NCBI GenBank assembly: GCA_005880175.1
Contig: VBJR01000350.1
Coordinates: 17,259 to 24,486 of the forward strand
DNA from: Chloroflexota bacterium
GTDB lineage: Bacteria; Chloroflexota; Dormibacteria; Dormibacterales; Dormibacteraceae
DNA length: 7,228 bases
Direction: 5' to 3'
Shown here: piece after piece, positions 4,222-7,228 of the stretch
Layout: each line of letters opens with the position of its first letter
How positions within the stretch are numbered: position 1 is the stretch's first letter
Position numbers and translations under genes: made by a program
Notes under the pieces: model-generated
Databases searched by the model: none
What the model saw: the letters and a program-made list of their open reading frames with translations, nothing else
Told to the model about the DNA's origin: nothing

Positions 4222-7200
4222 CCGCCACCTGCACCAGCTCGGGACGCTCCCGCCGGCGGACCAGTGTGCACCGCCCGGGGGGCATCGCGCTGGCCCGGAC
4301 GGTGCCCAGCAGCGCGCCCTCCTGGGGGTCGCCCGCCAGGATGATGCCCGGGCTGCCCAGCTCGCGGATCCGCTGCATGACCGGCTCGTAGATCGCGCGG
4401 CCGGCGCCGGCCACGCGCCGGGCGAGGACCACGTGCAGGCCGACGTCCTGCGCCATCGGCAGGTACTGCAGCAGCGGGAGCAGGGGATTGCCGGCCGCGG
4501 TGGCCACCAGGTCGTAGTCGTCCACGATCACGTAGACCTCGGGCCCCTTCCACCAGCTCCGCTCCCGGAGCTGGTCGGCCGTCAGGTCGGCCGGGGGCAG
4601 CCGGCGCCGCATCGCCTCGGCGGTCTCGTTGACCTGGGCTGACGCCGTCGGCTCGGCGGCCGCGTAGCCGAGGAGGTACGGCTCCGGCACCAGCCCGAGC
4701 AGCGCCCGCCGGTAGTCCACGACCAGGACCTGCGCCTGGCTGGCGTCGCGCCGGGCCATCAGGCCGGTCACCAGCGTGCGCAGCAGCGTGGTCTTGCCCG
4801 ACTCGCCGTCCCCGAACACCATCAGGAACGGGTCCGCGTCCAGGTCCAGGTACACCGGGCCGAGCGCGCGCCCTGAGATGCCGATCGGCACGCCGGGCGC
4901 CACGTCGGCGCCGGGCGGGGGCAGCCGGTCCACGCCGAGCAGCCGCGGCAGCACGCGCACCGGGGGCGCCTTCGGCCCGGACCAGGCGTCGCGGATGCCG
5001 GCGACCAGGTCCTCCACCGCGTCGGGCAGGTCGAGGACCTCGGCCCGGCCGTCCACCCGGGGCAGTGCGGCCTGGAACTGGAGCCTGTCCGCGGTCAGGC
5101 CCCGGCCCGGCACGCCCTGCGCCACGTTGGCCGCCGCCCGGCGGTCCACCATCGACTCCGACGGGTCGTTCAGGCGCAGCTCCAGCCGCCCGCCGACCGC
5201 CTCCCGCAGCGCGGCCCGGACGTCCATCCAGCGGCTGGCCGTCACCAGCACGTGGACGCCATAGCCGAGGCCGCGCGTGGCGATGTCCTGGAGCGACGGC
5301 TCCAGGTCCTCGAACTCCAGCTTCACGGCCGGCCAGTTGTCGATCACCAGGAACACGTCGGCGAGCGAGCCGTCGCCACCCTCGCCGGCGGCCCGGCGGG
5401 CGCGCAGCGCCTGGGGCGAGTCGATGCCCAGCTCGCGGAACCGGCGCTCGCGGTCGTCGATCAGCGTGGCGATCTCGGCGATCGTCCGGGTCAGCCGCTC
5501 CTCGTCGTTGCGGCCGCAGACCCCGCTGATGTGCGGCAGCGACGCCAGCGAGGACAGGCCGCCGCCGCCATAGTCGATGCACGCGAACTGGGCCTGCAGC
5601 GGCGTGTGCGTGGCGGCGCAGGCGCAGATCAGCGTGCGCAGGAGCGTGCTCTTGCCGGTCTGCGACGAGCCCACGACCAGCAGGTGCCCGGAGGTGCCGT
5701 TGAAGTCGACCGTCAGCATCTCGGTCCGCTGCTCGATGGGCCGGTCCACCAGGCCGATCGGGACCACCAGCTCCTCCCGCTCGCCCTGGACGACCGCGTC
5801 GAGCGGGACCCGGGGCGCGAGCGGGGGCAGCCAGACCTGGTGCACCTTGGGCGCGGCGTCGCGGAGCTGGCGGACGACGATGTCCAGGAGGGCGGGCGGG
5901 CCGGCCGCGTCCTCGACGGGGGAGGCGACCACGGCCGTCATGGCCGGCGTCGCCTCCAGGTGCTCAAGGTCGAACGGCCCGGTCGCGACGCGCCGCGAGC
6001 GGCCGTCCCCGTCGCCGTGGGGCATGCTCACGGTCGCCGCCCGGAAGCGCGTGTACGCGGTCGTGCCCACCTTCAGGTAGCCGGAGCCCGGCAGCGGCGG
6101 CAGCTCGTACGCGTCGGGCGTCCCGATCACCGTCCGGCTCTCGGCGGCGCTGAACGTGCGCAGGGCGAACCGGTAGCTGAGGTGGCCCTCCAGCCCGCGC
6201 AGCCGGCCCTCCTCGAGCTGCTGCGAGGCGAGCAGCAGGTGGACGCCGAGGCTGCGCCCGAGGCGGCCGATCGCGACGAAGAGGTCGATGAAGTCGGGCC
6301 GGGCGGCCAGCAGCTCGGCGAACTCGTCGATGACCACCAGCAGGTACGGCAGCGCCTCCAGCGGCGCGCCCAGGTCGCGCCGCTGGTGGTACTGGCGCAG
6401 CGCGCCCAGGTTGCCGGCCGCCTTGAGCATCTGCTGGCGGCGGCGCATCTCGCCGAACAGCGCGTCGCGCATCCGGTCCACCAGGCCGAGGTCGTCGGCC
6501 AGGTTCGTGATGAAGCCGGCGACGTGGGGCAGGTCGTTCAGGCCGGCGAACGCCGCGCCGCCCTTGAAGTCCACCAGGACGAACGAGAGGATCTCGGGCG
6601 AGTGGGTCAGGGCGAGACCGGTCACCACGGTCTTCAGCAGCTCGCTCTTGCCGGAGCCGGTGGCGCCGATGCACAGGCCGTGGGGGCCGTCGCCGCCCAG
6701 CGCGGACTCCTTCAGGTCGAGGACGACCGGGGCGCCCTGGGGGTCGACGCCGATCGGGGCCCGCAGGAGCTCGCGGAGCGGGCGCTGCCGCCACAGGCGG
6801 TCGAGCTGCAGCGCCGACGCGTCCGGGACGCCGACCAGCTCGTCGAGCTCGATCGTCTCGGCCAGCCGCCGGGCGCCCGCCTCGCGGCCGAGCCGGAGCG
6901 GGGCCAGCATGCGTCCGAGCGCCCCCGCCGCCCCGGGCGGCAGGTCGTCCGCCTGGCCCGGCTCGCGGGCGGGCCGCACGCCCGGCGCCTCGACCCGCAC
7001 GCCGCCGTCGCCGTCCACCAGGAGGCGGACGTCCACCTCGGGCGGCTCCTGCTCCGGGGTGGGGACCAGCATCACGAGCGAGGCCCGCGTCGTGACCGCC
7101 TGGCGGAGGATCTGGTCCCGGTCCAGCCCGCCGCTGTCCACGTCCACCACCGCGACGATCCAGGGCCCGGAGCCGGCGCTCGCGCCGTCCTGGCGGTCGG

Positions 7201-7228
7201 CGCGAGGCAGGACCGACAGCGCCCCGGC
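4202..7228 (-). CDS. eccC: Type VII secretion ATPase EccC (FtsK/SpoIIIE family), 5' partial
   Basis: This is the motor ATPase of ESX/type VII secretion, which binds EsxB-type substrates and drives their export at the inner membrane. The frame stays open to the right edge, giving 1008 residues; the GTG at 7150 is internal, not the start. The missing N-terminus should hold the two membrane helices and the first part of the cytosolic region. Counting from the first visible codon, three ATPase modules follow in order. Module 1 has Walker A GATGSGKS (188-195) and Walker B LVVIDEF with the catalytic Glu at 302. Module 2 has GSSQTGKS (520-527) and Walker B VFLVIDNW (625-632). Module 3 has GDGESGKT (806-813) and VYVIVDDY (898-905). 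Linker motifs VWLPPL (465-470) and VLPRLL (759-764) match the family. All modules are on one chain, unlike the split EccCa/EccCb of ESX-1. Other ecc genes presumably lie to the right. Confidence 0.95.
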   Translation of the reverse strand, partial: AGALSVLPRADRQDGASAGSGPWIVAVVDVDSGGLDRDQILRQAVTTRASLVMLVPTPEQEPPEVDVRLLVDGDGGVRVEAPGVRPAREPGQADDLPPGAAGALGRMLAPLRLGREAGARRLAETIELDELVGVPDASALQLDRLWRQRPLRELLRAPIGVDPQGAPVVLDLKESALGGDGPHGLCIGATGSGKSELLKTVVTGLALTHSPEILSFVLVDFKGGAAFAGLNDLPHVAGFITNLADDLGLVDRMRDALFGEMRRRQQMLKAAGNLGALRQYHQRRDLGAPLEALPYLLVVIDEFAELLAARPDFIDLFVAIGRLGRSLGVHLLLASQQLEEGRLRGLEGHLSYRFALRTFSAAESRTVIGTPDAYELPPLPGSGYLKVGTTAYTRFRAATVSMPHGDGDGRSRRVATGPFDLEHLEATPAMTAVVASPVEDAAGPPALLDIVVRQLRDAAPKVHQVWLPPLAPRVPLDAVVQGEREELVVPIGLVDRPIEQRTEMLTVDFNGTSGHLLVVGSSQTGKSTLLRTLICACAATHTPLQAQFACIDYGGGGLSSLASLPHISGVCGRNDEERLTRTIAEIATLIDDRERRFRELGIDSPQALRARRAAGEGGDGSLADVFLVIDNWPAVKLEFEDLEPSLQDIATRGLGYGVHVLVTASRWMDVRAALREAVGGRLELRLNDPSESMVDRRAAANVAQGVPGRGLTADRLQFQAALPRVDGRAEVLDLPDAVEDLVAGIRDAWSGPKAPPVRVLPRLLGVDRLPPPGADVAPGVPIGISGRALGPVYLDLDADPFLMVFGDGESGKTTLLRTLVTGLMARRDASQAQVLVVDYRRALLGLVPEPYLLGYAAAEPTASAQVNETAEAMRRRLPPADLTADQLRERSWWKGPEVYVIVDDYDLVATAAGNPLLPLLQYLPMAQDVGLHVVLARRVAGAGRAIYEPVMQRIRELGSPGIILAGDPQEGALLGTVRASAMPPGRCTLVRRRERPELVQVAVSDVGQ

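Noticed and set aside
3882..5582. Long minus-strand open frame (566 codons) in a different frame from eccC
   Set aside because: Its Arg/Ala/Gly/Pro-rich translation lacks motifs, while the eccC frame over the same bases carries intact Walker motifs. It is a shadow.
7148..7150. GTG at 7150 as the start of eccC
   Set aside because: The frame is open upstream to the window edge with coding-like codons (…SGPWIVAV), and an EccC starting here would lack its membrane helices.

Overview
The window is very GC-rich DNA, and its genes have almost only G or C at third codon positions. Together with the gene content (a type VII secretion ATPase, a MinD-like partner ATPase, and a LuxR-type regulator with long G/C hairpin terminators), this points to a high-GC actinomycete. 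Something near Thermomonospora/Actinomadura or a relative is plausible, but that is inference; no rRNA or other taxonomic marker is present.

Layout, left to right. Bases 1-102 are the 3' end of an unidentified plus-strand gene. A 149-bp spacer leads to a plus-strand gene (252-1784) for a 510-residue cytoplasmic ankyrin-repeat protein with a C-terminal SnoaL/NTF2-like domain, closed by a G/C-rich hairpin at its stop codon. A 187-bp intergenic stretch follows. It holds three copies of CGACTA spaced exactly 11 bp apart and an imperfect hairpin. It leads into a plus-strand LuxR/NarL-type regulator (1972-2625) whose receiver-like N-terminus appears to lack the phosphorylation residues. A near-perfect 13-bp inverted repeat sits between this gene and the convergent minus-strand gene.

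The right two thirds is one end of a type VII (ESX/T7SS-like) secretion locus, read mostly on the minus strand. The largest feature is eccC (4202-7228, running off the right edge), the FtsK/SpoIIIE-type ATPase that carries all three ATPase modules on one chain. Downstream of it on the same strand is a MinD/ParA-type ATPase (2669-3877) of the kind found in actinobacterial T7SS loci (EspI-like), with a W/DG/W N-terminal motif and a proline-rich linker. Between them, on the opposite strand, lies a small single-pass membrane protein gene (3961-4221) whose 3' end overlaps the 3' end of eccC by 20 bp.

Functional reading. EccC is expected to recognise EsxB-type substrates and drive their export through the membrane channel. 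The MinD-like ATPase probably regulates or positions the apparatus. The small membrane protein is a candidate accessory factor by position only. The LuxR-like and ankyrin genes may be unrelated neighbours. I found no CRISPR, tRNA, rRNA, transposon or phage feature. No wholly new system is evident; the most unusual signals are the 11-bp-phased CGACTA triplet, the opposed small membrane gene nested in the T7SS locus, and the ankyrin/SnoaL fusion.
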